Positions 47,331 to 58,300 of a stretch of 62,466 nt of DNA are shown here, in pieces. How positions within the stretch are numbered: position 1 is the first letter of the stretch; each line of letters opens with the position of its first letter. The stretch is taken from assembly GCA_902618015.1 (NCBI GenBank), contig CACMYX010000006.1, positions 1 through 62,466 of the forward strand, read 5' to 3'. The notes beneath the pieces were generated by a model, which saw nothing but the letters and a program-made list of their open reading frames with translations, was not told the DNA's origin and made no database searches. Source of the DNA: an uncultured Alphaproteobacteria bacterium. Its GTDB lineage: Bacteria > Pseudomonadota > Alphaproteobacteria > HIMB59 > GCA-002718135. Both the position numbers and the translations under genes were made by a program.

Positions 47331-48756
47331 TATTTACAATATTTTTTTTATACCCGAAATTTTTTTAGCAAGCTCCTCTTTTGTTTGCTTACTTTTTGGC
47401 CTTTTTTTAAAAAAGAATGCATTTAGGCAAACTTCCAATCTAGCAGTTTTCGTTTTATTATTAACCATTTTGCTTGTTTACTATGATAGTGAATCAAATT
47501 TTGCAAATTATAAAAGTTTATTTAGCCACTCTTCTTTTATAAATTTTTTTAAAATTTTAGCTCTATTAGGATCTATAGCTAGTATAATCATTTCTAAAGA
47601 TTATTTCTTAGGCATTAAGCTAAAAAATTTTGAAATTCCTATTTTATTTTTGTTTTCAACACTTGGGATGATGTTAATGATTGCTTCAAATAATCTTATG
47701 TCCATGTATCTAGCAATAGAACTACAAAGTTTATCTCTTTATGTTGCTGCAGCAATAAAAAGAGATTCAATCTCATCAGCTGAGTCAGGAGTAAAATACT
47801 TTATTTTAGGAGCATTATCTTCAGGTATACTTTTGTATGGTTTCTCCTTAATTTATGGATTTACTGGCTCCATGAATTTTGATGATATAAGTTTCTATTT
47901 ATCAAAATATGATAATTTAAATTTAGGTCTAATATTTGGGCTTGTATTTGTGATGGTAGGCTTGGCTTTTAAGGTTTCAGCCGTACCTTTCCATATGTGG
48001 ACTCCCGATGTTTATGAAGGAGCTCCAAACTCAATTACAGGTTTTTTTGCTATTGTCCCTAAGATTGCTGCAGTAGCTTTAATTTATCGTTTTTGCTTAA
48101 TTCCATTTGAAAATTTTTATTTAGAATGGAGTCAAATAATTTTATTTTTATCAATAGCCTCAATGTTTCTTGGAGCTATAGCGGCTATAGCACAGTCAAA
48201 TATTAAAAGATTATTAGCTTATAGTTCTATCGGACATATAGGCTATATCTTAATTGCTTTAGTTGCAGCAAATGATGATGGAATTAAAGCAGCATCAATT
48301 TATATGTTTTCATACATGATAATGAATGTTGCTATTTTTGCTATTTTACTTTCATTAAAAGTTAAAAATGAATATTTAATTAATATAAGTGATTTAAAAG
48401 GGTTAAGCAAAAGTAATCCAATCGTTAGTCTTTCTATTTCAATAATAATGCTATCTATGGCTGGCATCCCTCCATTTATAGGATTTTTTGGAAAGTTTTA
48501 TGTTTTCATTGCCGCAATTGAACAAGAATTGTATGTACTTTCAGTTCTTGGTGTCCTAGCTAGTGTAATTTCTGCTTTTTATTATTTAAGAATTATTAAG
48601 CTAATGTATTTTGATGAAAGTAAAAATGAAGGAATAATTAATTTTCAAATTTCTTTTCAATCAAAAATTATTTTATCCTTAAGTTTATTTTTAATTATTT
48701 GTTTTATATTTTATCCGTCTTTATTGATTAATATATCAGCAAGTTTGACCATTTGA
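47320..48756 (+). CDS. nuoN: NADH-quinone oxidoreductase subunit N
   Basis: A 478-residue antiporter-like subunit, last of the complex I operon. Blocks include IASNNLMSMYLAIELQSLSL, FKVSAVPFHMWTPDVYEGAP and SNIKRLLAYSSIGHIGYILI. It overlaps nuoM by 11 nt and ends 3 nt before birA, so the operon probably continues into the cofactor genes. Confidence 0.95.
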   Translation: MLNNIYNIFFIPEIFLASSSFVCLLFGLFLKKNAFRQTSNLAVFVLLLTILLVYYDSESNFANYKSLFSHSSFINFFKILALLGSIASIIISKDYFLGIKLKNFEIPILFLFSTLGMMLMIASNNLMSMYLAIELQSLSLYVAAAIKRDSISSAESGVKYFILGALSSGILLYGFSLIYGFTGSMNFDDISFYLSKYDNLNLGLIFGLVFVMVGLAFKVSAVPFHMWTPDVYEGAPNSITGFFAIVPKIAAVALIYRFCLIPFENFYLEWSQIILFLSIASMFLGAIAAIAQSNIKRLLAYSSIGHIGYILIALVAANDDGIKAASIYMFSYMIMNVAIFAILLSLKVKNEYLINISDLKGLSKSNPIVSLSISIIMLSMAGIPPFIGFFGKFYVFIAAIEQELYVLSVLGVLASVISAFYYLRIIKLMYFDESKNEGIINFQISFQSKIILSLSLFLIICFIFYPSLLINISASLTI

Positions 48757-48759
48757 TTA

Positions 48760-49494
48760 ATGTCATTAGATAAAATTAAAAATCTATTAGATAAAAACAA
48801 TTTTGATTTTCATTTTATTGAATCTGTAGATTCTACAATGTCAGAGGTTAAAAAACTTATTTATAATAGAAATATATGTTTAATGGCAAATGAACAAAAA
48901 AAAGGATTTGGAAGACGGGGAACAACTTGGGAAAGTCCAAAAAATAATGTCTATATTTCTATTTTATCTAAAAATATACTGCCAATAGAAAATCATTTTT
49001 TAAATAATGCTTTTATTACTAATATGATCTGTTCTGTGATTGAAAATATTTGTAATGTTAAAACTCAAATTAAATGGCCAAATGACATTTTAATTAATAA
49101 AGAAAAAATTTCTGGAATAATTTCTGAAATATTTAGTATCAAAAGCGATAAATATATCAATACTGGTTTTGGAGTTAATATAGTATCTTCTCCAAAAATT
49201 GAAAATTATCCAACAACTAATATTAATAAATACAATAAAGAAATTAACAATTTTTATTTTGTATATGAAATTATGGAAGAGTATTTTAATAATTTTAAAC
49301 AACTGCTAAATAATCATGAAAAAATTATGACTGAATATAAAAGTAGATTATTATATTTAGGAAGCAATATTAATTTAAAAATTGATGAACAAAATGTAAA
49401 ACAAGGAATATTTCATAATCTTAACCCAGATGGTTCAATCACTTTAAAAAATAATATTAATTTTGAAAATATATATAATGCTAGAATAATCTAA
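48760..49494 (+). CDS. birA: Biotin--[acetyl-CoA carboxylase] ligase
   Basis: A 244-residue ligase that attaches biotin to carboxylase carrier proteins. It has the glycine/arginine-rich adenylate loop KGFGRRGTTWESPKNNVYIS and the biotin-site block IKWPNDILINKEKISGIISE. It lacks an N-terminal DNA-binding domain, so it acts only as an enzyme, which is usual for alphaproteobacteria. Overlaps coaX by 1 nt. Confidence 0.9.
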   Translation: MSLDKIKNLLDKNNFDFHFIESVDSTMSEVKKLIYNRNICLMANEQKKGFGRRGTTWESPKNNVYISILSKNILPIENHFLNNAFITNMICSVIENICNVKTQIKWPNDILINKEKISGIISEIFSIKSDKYINTGFGVNIVSSPKIENYPTTNINKYNKEINNFYFVYEIMEEYFNNFKQLLNNHEKIMTEYKSRLLYLGSNINLKIDEQNVKQGIFHNLNPDGSITLKNNINFENIYNARII

Positions 49495-50255
49495 TGATTG
49501 TTATAGATGTAGGTAATACCAATATAGTTATAGGTTTTTATACGAAAAATAAATTAATTAAAATTATTAGATTAAAAACAGAAAAAAAAATCAATATTAC
49601 AAAAAAAGAAATAAATAAATTTTTTAAATCTAACAAAAAGTTGATTAATAATCTTAAAGATAGATTTTGTATCTTGTCCTCTGTGGTACCTTCTTTAAAT
49701 TTAATTTTTAAAAATATTTTTCAAAAGAATAAATTCAAATTTTATTTAATTAATCCTAAAAAAATATCATTTAGAAATAGTATCAATTATAATTTAAATC
49801 AAATTGGAAGTGATCGAATAGCAAACTATGCCTATGTTTATAATAAGAAAATCAAAGACTGTATAATTCTCGACTTTGGTACAGCTACTACTTTTGATGT
49901 CATTAAAAATAATCAATATTTAGGTGGATTAATATTTCCAGGTATAAATCTTTCAATGGAGACACTTTTAAAAAATGCTGAGTTAATAAAAACTTCAAAA
50001 ATCTCAAAATCAAATAAAATTGTTAATAATAATACATCAGCTTCTATTCAATCAGGTTTCTATTTTGGTTATTTGCATGCAGTTAATGGCATATTAAAGC
50101 AAATTATTAAGGAGAATAACTTTAAGCCCAAAGTCTATATTACAGGTGGTCTAGGTAAAATATTTAGGGATAAAATTATTTATAAACCTATATATATGGA
50201 ACATTTGACATTAGAAGGAATAAAAGAAATCGGTAATAAATATTTTTATGAGTAA
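49494..50255 (+). CDS. coaX: Type III pantothenate kinase
   Basis: A 253-residue enzyme for the first step of coenzyme A synthesis. The phosphate loop Asp5 in VIDVGNTNIVIGFY, the pantothenate region NQIGSDRIANYAYVYN, and the metal-binding IILDFGTATTFDVI plus GGLIFPGINLS are present. Size and motif order match CoaX, not CoaA. Its end overlaps the ribonuclease J start by 8 nt. Confidence 0.92.
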   Translation: MIVIDVGNTNIVIGFYTKNKLIKIIRLKTEKKINITKKEINKFFKSNKKLINNLKDRFCILSSVVPSLNLIFKNIFQKNKFKFYLINPKKISFRNSINYNLNQIGSDRIANYAYVYNKKIKDCIILDFGTATTFDVIKNNQYLGGLIFPGINLSMETLLKNAELIKTSKISKSNKIVNNNTSASIQSGFYFGYLHAVNGILKQIIKENNFKPKVYITGGLGKIFRDKIIYKPIYMEHLTLEGIKEIGNKYFYE

Positions 50256-51921
50256 TAATTTTCAACTAAATGATTTTAATGAAGGACTACACTTTTTATC
50301 TCTTGGAGGTATTGGAGAAATAGGTGCAAATTGTTATCTTTACGGATGTGATGGAAAATGGATAATGATAGATTTAGGTCTTTCATTTGCAGATGAAAAG
50401 TTTCCTGGTGTGGATTTATTGGTACCAAAAATAGATCATATTGAAAGTTTAGAAGATAATCTTGAGGCTATTATTATCAGCCATGGTCATGAAGATCATG
50501 CAGGAGCTGTTGCGTTCTTAGCAAATAAAATTAAATGTCCTGTATATGCTAGTAAATTTGCAAAATTTCTTATCGAAAATAGACTAAAAGAATTCAATAA
50601 AGTAGAAGGATTTACTTTAAAAGAGATAAATCTAGACAAGAAATTAATACTCAATAATTTTGATATAAGTTTTATTCCAACTACACACTCAATACCTGAA
50701 CCAACTGCAATAGTAATTAATACAACATATGGATCATTACTTCATACTGCTGATTGGAAAATAGATCATTCACCTACTTTAGGAGACTCATTTTCAAAAG
50801 AAAAATTTGAAAAATTAGGAAATGATGGATTACTTGCCTTAATAGGTGATTCTACTAACGCAAATGTGCCTGGTAAATCAGAATCTGAAAGTGATGTTAG
50901 AGATGAACTGACAAGTATATTTTCAAGATTTTCAAATAGAATTGTTGTTACCTGTTTTTCTTCAAATATTGCACGAATGAAAAATATTATTCAAGCAGCA
51001 AAAAAAAATAAAAGAAAGGTCGCTCTTGTTGGTAGGAGTATGAAAAAAAATATCGAAGTAGCAAGAAAATGTGGTTATGTTGCAGATGATGAAATTTTTA
51101 TCAGCGAAGATGAAGCCTCTTATATACCAAGAGAAAATTTAGTCATAATTTGTACTGGAAGTCAGGGTGAAAAAAGATCTGCACTTTTCAGAATAGCTTA
51201 TAATTCTCATCAGCATTTACATTTAGAGCCTGAAGATGTAGTAATTTTTAGCTCTAGAGATATTCCTGGTAATGAAAAATCAATCAATAATTTAAAGAAC
51301 TTACTTATTAGACAAAGAGTTGAGATAGTAACTGCTGATGATGATTTAGTACATGTTTCAGGTCATGGTTATGCAGATGAAATAAAACAAATGTATAATT
51401 GGACAAAACCTTACTTATCTATTCCTGTGCATGGTGAACCCATGCATCTAGAGGCGCACAAACAATTAGCTTACTCATCTCAAGTACCGTTTACTAAAAT
51501 TTTAGAAAATGGAAAATGTCTCAAAATTGCACCAGGTGAACCTAAAATTGTAGAAAAATTTGAAACTGGAAAGTTAATTGTCGAGGGTAAAAATCTTTAC
51601 GATTCTGAATCTGCATTTATTAAAGAGAGAAGGAAATATTCATTTGAGGGACTAGTTTTAATTTCCTTAATTATCAATGATGATGACTATTCAATTAATA
51701 AAAATATGTTACTTACTTTAAAAGGATTGCCGGGAATAGATGAAGAAAATATTAAGAATGATTTTAAAATACTTTTTATAGAAAACTATACAAAACTTAA
51801 CAACGATCAAAAATCATCAGATCTTATAGTATCTGACTTAGTTAAAAGCAGTTTTAGAAAGATTATAAAAAATTCAATTCAAAAAAAACCAGAAATTGAA
51901 GTTCATTTAATACGATCTTAA
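50248..51921 (+). CDS. rnj: Ribonuclease J
   Basis: A 557-residue metallo-beta-lactamase/beta-CASP ribonuclease used in 5'-3' decay and processing of RNA. Zinc ligands lie in HGHEDHAGAV (79-88) and PTTHSIPEPTAIV, then HTADWKIDH. The beta-CASP domain holds SGHGYADEIKQM. Common in alphaproteobacteria, where it works beside RNase E. One base overlap with the DUF1467 gene. Confidence 0.93.
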   Translation: MSNNFQLNDFNEGLHFLSLGGIGEIGANCYLYGCDGKWIMIDLGLSFADEKFPGVDLLVPKIDHIESLEDNLEAIIISHGHEDHAGAVAFLANKIKCPVYASKFAKFLIENRLKEFNKVEGFTLKEINLDKKLILNNFDISFIPTTHSIPEPTAIVINTTYGSLLHTADWKIDHSPTLGDSFSKEKFEKLGNDGLLALIGDSTNANVPGKSESESDVRDELTSIFSRFSNRIVVTCFSSNIARMKNIIQAAKKNKRKVALVGRSMKKNIEVARKCGYVADDEIFISEDEASYIPRENLVIICTGSQGEKRSALFRIAYNSHQHLHLEPEDVVIFSSRDIPGNEKSINNLKNLLIRQRVEIVTADDDLVHVSGHGYADEIKQMYNWTKPYLSIPVHGEPMHLEAHKQLAYSSQVPFTKILENGKCLKIAPGEPKIVEKFETGKLIVEGKNLYDSESAFIKERRKYSFEGLVLISLIINDDDYSINKNMLLTLKGLPGIDEENIKNDFKILFIENYTKLNNDQKSSDLIVSDLVKSSFRKIIKNSIQKKPEIEVHLIRS

Positions 51922-52154
51922 TGGCACTATTTACTCATGTTCTAATTTTTATCCTTGTTTGGTGGATTTTATTTTTCATACTACTACCGATTAAGATAAA
52001 GGTACCCCAAAAAGTAGAATCTGGACATGCAAAAAGCGCTCCAAGTAAGCCATATCTTCTAATAAAATTTATAGCAACTTCATTAATATCAGCTTTAATA
52101 CTATTTTTTTTGATTTTATTTGGATTTGATTTATCAAATATATTTAATAAATGA
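51921..52154 (+). CDS. DUF1467-family small membrane protein
   Basis: A 77-residue protein with two hydrophobic helices (ILVWWILFFILLPIKI and LISALILFFLILFGF) joined by a polar loop KVESGHAKSAPSKPY. Short proteins of this kind sit upstream of proS in many alphaproteobacteria and are assigned to DUF1467; the function is unknown. It overlaps both neighbours by a few bases. Confidence 0.8.
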   Translation: MALFTHVLIFILVWWILFFILLPIKIKVPQKVESGHAKSAPSKPYLLIKFIATSLISALILFFLILFGFDLSNIFNK

Positions 52155-53446
52155 AATATTCTAACTTTTTTCTTCCCACTATTAAAGATGCGCCATCAGA
52201 TGCTGAAATAATTTCACATAAATTAATGATCAGAGCTGGCATGATTAAACAATCTAGTGCAGGTATTTATTCGTGGTTACCTCTAGGTCTACTTGTATTA
52301 AAAAAAATTGAACAGATTGTTAGAGAGGAACAAAATAATGCAGGAGCAGTAGAACTACTTATGCCTACGATTCAATCTTCTGATTTATGGATTAAATCAG
52401 GAAGATACGATGATTATGGAAAAGAAATGTTAAGGATTACAGATAGAAGTGGAAGGGAAATGCTCTACGGCCCAACAAATGAAGAATTAATTACAGATAT
52501 ATTTCAATCACATATAAATTCTTACAAAGATCTTCCAAAAAATCTTTATCATATTCAATGGAAATTCCGAGATGAAGTTAGGCCTAGGTTTGGAGTAATG
52601 CGAGGTAGAGAATTCTTAATGAAGGATAATTATTCATTTGATCTTGATGAAAGCGAAGCAAAAAAATCTTATGACAATATGTTTAAAGCATATATAAAAA
52701 CTTTTATTAGAATGGGTTTAACACCAATTTCTTTAAGAGCAGAAACAGGACCAATTGGAGGTAACTTAAGTCATGAATTTCAAATACTAGCCAAGACTGG
52801 TGAAAGTACACTTTATTACGATAAAAAATTAGAAACACTAAATCCTGAAACTATAGATCCAAATGAGTTGCAATCATTTTATGCTGCAGTTGATGATCAA
52901 CATGATGAAAAAAATTGCCCAATTTCAAATGAAGATTTAAAAATTTCTAAGGGAATTGAAGTGGGTCATATATTTTATTTTGGAACAAAATATTCTGAGA
53001 AATTAAATGCATTTGTTCAAGATAAAAGTGGGAAAAATGTTCCAGTGCATATGGGATCATATGGCATTGGTGTTTCAAGACTTGTGGGCGCAATTATCGA
53101 AGCTTATCATGATGAAAAAGGAATTAGGTGGCCTTTAGATGTTGCTCCATTTAAGGTTTCCATAGTTAATTTAATGCCAGAAGATCAAGATTGTGCCACA
53201 AAATCATCAGAATATTATGAATATTTTATGAAAAATAATATTGAAGTCATTTTAGATGATAGAATCTGCAGTATAGGAAAAAAATTATCTGATAATGAGT
53301 TAATTGGGACTCCATATCAAATTATTGTTGGCAAAAGAGATTTAAAAGATAATTTAGTAGAAATAAAAAATCGCCAGAATAATGAAAGTGAAAAAATTTC
53401 ATCAAGTAGTGTAATTGATTTTATTAATAATAAGTTAAAAAAATAG
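52151..53446 (+). CDS. proS: Prolyl-tRNA synthetase (alphaproteobacterial short type)
   Basis: A 431-residue class II synthetase charging tRNA-Pro. Motif 2 is FRDEVRPRFGVMRGREFLMK, motif 3 lies in SYGIGVSRLVGAIIE, and the C-terminal anticodon domain includes VNLMPEDQD. It lacks the editing insertion found in the ~570-residue bacterial form, as is normal in this class. It ends exactly at the lolC-like start. Confidence 0.95.
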   Translation: MKYSNFFLPTIKDAPSDAEIISHKLMIRAGMIKQSSAGIYSWLPLGLLVLKKIEQIVREEQNNAGAVELLMPTIQSSDLWIKSGRYDDYGKEMLRITDRSGREMLYGPTNEELITDIFQSHINSYKDLPKNLYHIQWKFRDEVRPRFGVMRGREFLMKDNYSFDLDESEAKKSYDNMFKAYIKTFIRMGLTPISLRAETGPIGGNLSHEFQILAKTGESTLYYDKKLETLNPETIDPNELQSFYAAVDDQHDEKNCPISNEDLKISKGIEVGHIFYFGTKYSEKLNAFVQDKSGKNVPVHMGSYGIGVSRLVGAIIEAYHDEKGIRWPLDVAPFKVSIVNLMPEDQDCATKSSEYYEYFMKNNIEVILDDRICSIGKKLSDNELIGTPYQIIVGKRDLKDNLVEIKNRQNNESEKISSSSVIDFINNKLKK

Positions 53447-54697
53447 ATGATTTCTAAATCAGAACGATTACTGATTTTTAGGTTTTTATTCTCTAAGAAA
53501 TCTGATGGCTATGTGTCTATTTTCGCTTGGTTTTCAATAATAGGTATTAGTTTAGGAGTAGCAGCAATTATTATAGTAATGTCTGTTATGAATGGTTTTA
53601 GAATTGATCTAACAAACAGAATAATAGGACTTAATTCACATCTTAATATTTATAGTTTTGATAATGAGATAACAAATAAGCAAGCTGATGAACTCATATT
53701 AAATATTGATAATTCTTTTTTTTACCAACACTACAAATCTATTGAAACAAATGGATTAATTATAAAATCAAATAACTCAAAAGGTGTTATGATCAAAGGC
53801 TACGACGAATATGATAAAAATCATTATTTGTTTAATTCAATTAATAAGGGTGCATTAATTCAAAATCCAAAAAGTGAAATATTAATTGGAGATTCCTTAG
53901 CTAATGAAATGAATTTAAGTGTGGGAGATAAGGTTAAAATTGCAATTCCAAAGACTGATAAAACAATATTAGGAAATATTCCAAGATTTAAAACTTTGGA
54001 GGTAGTAGGTGTATTTGATCTAGGTTTATATGAATATGATTCAAATTTAATTTTTTTATCTTCAGAACTTGTTAGAAAATTACTCTTATATGATGTTGAT
54101 ATATATAACAAAATTGAATTCTTTACATCATCTCCTAATGAAATTGAATTATTTAAAAATAAAGTAGAATTAGAAACATCTAATCTGTTATTAAATTTTT
54201 ATTCAATATCTTGGAAAGATCAAAACAAAACTTTAATAAATGCACTTAAGGTTGAAAAGAATGTTATGTTTATTATTCTTTCTTTAATTATATTAGTTGC
54301 ATCATTAAATATAATTTCAGGATTAATTATATTTGTAAAAGAAAAAAACAAAGATATTGGAATTTTGAAAACTATTGGAATGAGTAATAAAAGTATTATA
54401 AAAATATTTTTTACTATTGGAATCTCAATTGGTTTAATAGGATCTTTAATAGGATTAATAATTGGAATTCTTTTCACAATAAATATTAAATCAATTCAAA
54501 GTTTTTTAGAATATTTACTTGGAACAAAACTGTTTTCTGAAGAAGTTTATTATTTATCATCTTTACCTTCTAAAATTAGTGTAAATGAGGTAGTTTACGT
54601 ACTTTGTGTAGCAATAATCATATCAATTATATCGACTATATTTCCAGCTTTAAGTTCAGCTAGAATAGACCCTGTTAAAAGTTTAAGAAGTGAATAA
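53447..54697 (+). CDS. lolC: Lipoprotein-releasing ABC transporter permease LolC/LolE
   Basis: A 416-residue inner-membrane protein with four membrane helices: one near the N-terminus (SIIGISLGVAAIIIVMSVMN), a large periplasmic MacB-like domain, and three at the C-terminus (for example FIILSLIILVASLNIISGLI). The C-terminal PALSSARIDPVKSLRSE is characteristic of the family. It extracts outer-membrane lipoproteins and hands them to LolA. One permease gene serves both C and E roles here. Overlaps lolD by 8 nt. Confidence 0.93.
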   Translation: MISKSERLLIFRFLFSKKSDGYVSIFAWFSIIGISLGVAAIIIVMSVMNGFRIDLTNRIIGLNSHLNIYSFDNEITNKQADELILNIDNSFFYQHYKSIETNGLIIKSNNSKGVMIKGYDEYDKNHYLFNSINKGALIQNPKSEILIGDSLANEMNLSVGDKVKIAIPKTDKTILGNIPRFKTLEVVGVFDLGLYEYDSNLIFLSSELVRKLLLYDVDIYNKIEFFTSSPNEIELFKNKVELETSNLLLNFYSISWKDQNKTLINALKVEKNVMFIILSLIILVASLNIISGLIIFVKEKNKDIGILKTIGMSNKSIIKIFFTIGISIGLIGSLIGLIIGILFTINIKSIQSFLEYLLGTKLFSEEVYYLSSLPSKISVNEVVYVLCVAIIISIISTIFPALSSARIDPVKSLRSE

Positions 54698-55379
54698 TAA
54701 ATTTTTATTAGAGATAACCAATCTTTGTAAAAATTATACAAATGAAAATAATTCAAAAATTGAGATAATTAAAAATTTAAATTTTAAATTAAAGCAAAAC
54801 ACTAAAGTTTCAATTGTTGGACCCTCAGGTTCAGGCAAAACAACTTTTCTGAATATCATTGGTTTACTTGATTCAGAATATGATGGAAACTTTTATTTTA
54901 AGAATAAAGATATTTCTTCATGTTCAAAAGATGAAACGAATAGAATTAGAGGATTATCCATTGGTTTTATTCATCAATTTTTTCATCTGATTCCTGAACT
55001 CACTGTGATCGAGAATGTTATGCTGCCATTATTAATAAATAAAAATGAAAAGAAAAGTTATGAAATTGCTAAAAAACTACTTCTCGAATTTGGTTTAGAT
55101 GAAAGAATTAATTATAAACCTCTAAAATTATCAGGAGGAGAGCAACAAAGAGTCGCTATTGCAAGATCTTTAGTAAATAACCCTGATTTAATTCTAGCTG
55201 ATGAGATGACTGGAAATCTTGATGAAGATACTGCTAACAATATTTTTAAATTTTTTATAAATTATATCGAACAAAATAAAAAAACTTTAGTATATGTTAC
55301 TCATAACAAAACTTATTCTTTATTAGCTGATGAAATTTATTATTTTAAAAATAAGAAAATACATTTGACAAATGAATAA
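54690..55379 (+). CDS. lolD: Lipoprotein-releasing ABC transporter ATPase
   Basis: A 229-residue ABC ATPase starting at GTG inside the lolC end. Walker A is GPSGSGKT (44-51), the signature LSGGEQQRVAIARSLVNNP, and Walker B LILADEMTGNLDEDTA, which fits the LolD/MacB subfamily. It powers the preceding permease. Its stop overlaps the dnaE start by 8 nt. Confidence 0.95.
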   Translation: MNNKFLLEITNLCKNYTNENNSKIEIIKNLNFKLKQNTKVSIVGPSGSGKTTFLNIIGLLDSEYDGNFYFKNKDISSCSKDETNRIRGLSIGFIHQFFHLIPELTVIENVMLPLLINKNEKKSYEIAKKLLLEFGLDERINYKPLKLSGGEQQRVAIARSLVNNPDLILADEMTGNLDEDTANNIFKFFINYIEQNKKTLVYVTHNKTYSLLADEIYYFKNKKIHLTNE

Positions 55380-58300
55380 TCCTTTTATTCACTTACGATC
55401 TTTATCTTCATATTCTTTATCAGAAAGTACTCTAAAAATTACTAATTTAGTACAACTTGCTAAAAAAAATGACATGCCTGCAATCGCTATTACAGATAAT
55501 AATAATATGTTTGGAGTTTTTGAATTTTCTAAAGAATGTGTAAAAAATAATATTCAACCTATAATTGGAACTTCAATAAATTTACTAGATATTATTGTAA
55601 ATAATCAAATTTCCCAAGTCACATTTTTAGTAAAAAATGAAATTGGGTATAGAAATCTATTGGAATTAAGCTCACTTTCTCATCTTAATGAAGGAAAGAA
55701 TATTGGTATAAACTTTTCTCAATTAGAAAAATTTTCTGAAGGTTTATTCTGTTTTATAGGTGGTGAATTTAATCCCTTACTTTTATTAAGCAAAGAAAAC
55801 AGAAAAAAAGATATCATTCAATTAATTGATAATTTTAAAAAAATTTTTAAACAAAACTTTCTATTTGAAATTCAAAGAATAAATGACCAAAATATAGATA
55901 TTTTTGAGAAAGAATTCATTAATTTATCAAAAGAATTTGACATACCTCTTATTGGCTCAAATAATATTAAGTACGCTAATAAAGATGATTATTCAGCTCA
56001 TGATGCATTACTATGTATTGCCCAAAAATCTACTATTAATAATTCTCAAAGAAATACCTCAAATGAAAATATTTATTTTAAATCAAGTAAAGAAATGTAT
56101 GCAAATTTTGAAGATATTCCTGAAATAATACAAAATAATTTAAATATTTCCGTATCTTGTAATTATTTTCCTGAGTCAACAAAACCACAATTACCTGAAT
56201 TTAAAAATGATTTAAATTTATCAGCGGAAGATTTTTTATTAAAATCCTCTAAACAAGGACTTGAAAAAAAAATAAAAGAAAAGGAAATCAAGAATATAGA
56301 AATTTATACTGATAGATTGAAATATGAAAATGAAATAATAATTAGAATGGGCTTCGCAGGATACTTTTTAATAGTAGCTGATTTTGTTAACTGGGCTAAA
56401 GATCAATTCATACCTGTTGGTCCTGGAAGAGGATCAGGTGCCGGTAGTTTAGTGGCTTGGTGTTTAGGAATAACGGATTTAGATCCATTAGAGTATGAAT
56501 TATTATTTGAAAGATTCTTAAATCCAGAAAGAGTGTCAATGCCAGATTTTGATATAGATTTTTGTCAAACTAGAAGAGATGAAGTTATTGAATATGTAAA
56601 TAATAAATATGGAAGTGAATGTGTTGCTCATATAATTACATTTGGTACTCTAGCATCAAGAGCTGCGGTAAGAGATATTGGTAGAGTTTTGGAAGTTCCG
56701 TATGGAGAAGTTGACTCTTTTGCCAAACTAATACCTTTTAATCCATCAAACCCACTTACTTTAAGTGAATCTATTAAATCTGAAAGAAGTTTGCAGGAAA
56801 GGATAAGTAGTGATGAAAGAATTGCAAATATTATTGATGTAAGTCTGAAAATTGAAGGAACTCACAGACATGCTTCAACACATGCTGCTGGAGTTGTTAT
56901 TGGCCATGAAAAGTTGTCTAAAGTAGTTCCTTTATATAAAGATCAAAATACTGATACGAATGCTACACAATTTTCGATGAAGTACGTTGAAGAGGCAGGT
57001 TTAATAAAATTTGATTTTCTTGGTTTAACTACACTATCTATTATAGATGATTGTTCAAAATTAATAGTTAAAGAAGATAAAAATTTTTTAATAAATAATA
57101 TACCTCTTAATGATACAAAAACCTATGATCAATTAAGTAAGGGCGATACAGTAGGAATATTCCAATTAGAGAGTAATGGTATGGGTAGTGTCCTTCGCCA
57201 ATTGCAACCTGATAGATTTGAAGAAATAATTGCTGTAGTTGCTTTGTTTAGGCCTGGGCCAATGGATAATATTCCTTCTTTTTGCAGCAGAAAACATGGG
57301 CGTGAAGAAATTAAATATCTTCACTCTATGTTGGAAGATGTCTTAAAAGAAACTTATGGAATTATTGTATACCAAGAACAAGTAATGCAGATTGCACAAG
57401 TTTTATCAAATTATTCTTTAGGTGAAGCAGATTTACTAAGAAGAGCAATGGGAAAAAAAATTCAAAAAGAAATGGATATGCAAAAATCAAGATTTATAGA
57501 AGGTGCGGTTCAAAATAATATTAATAAAAAAGAAGCTTCAAAAATTTTTGATTTAGTTGATAAATTTGCAGGATATGGTTTTAATAAAAGTCATGCAGCA
57601 GCATATGCTCTAATATCTTATCAAACTGCTTATTTAAAAGCAAATTTTCCTCATGAATTTCTTACTGCAACTTTAAATTATTCTATAGACAGAACAGAAA
57701 AAATTATTTTACTTAAACAAGAAATAGAAAGATTAAATATTAAGTTTTTAAAGCCAGATATAAATTTTTCTGATTCTTTATTTTCAATTGAAATATATGA
57801 CACTCTAAAATCAATAAGATTTGGATTAGCAGCAATTAAAGGTGTCGGTTTAAAATCAATTTCCAGTGTTGTTGATGAAAGAAATAAAAATGGTAAATTT
57901 AAAAGTATCATTGATTTTATGAATAGAGTTTCCAAGGAGGTAATAAACAAAAGACAGCTTGAAAAACTTATTCAGGCAGGAGCTTTTGATAGTATTGAAA
58001 CTAACAGATCAAAATTATTTAATAATGTAACAAAATTTGTTGAACTATTTGGAGGAGAAAAAAATATCAATCAAGACATGCTTTTTGAAGAAGATGAGAT
58101 TTCTTTTGAAGATAAAAACCTGTTTAATCAAAATTATGAAGAATGGAAGAATGCAGAAATTTTATCTAACGAATTAGAGGTTATTGGATTTTATTTTTCT
58201 GATCATCCACTCAATCATTATCCCAAAAAATTTTTCGAATTAGAAAATATTAATGAATTCAAAGAGTTTTATGAAAATCATAATATTAATTCCATGAAGG

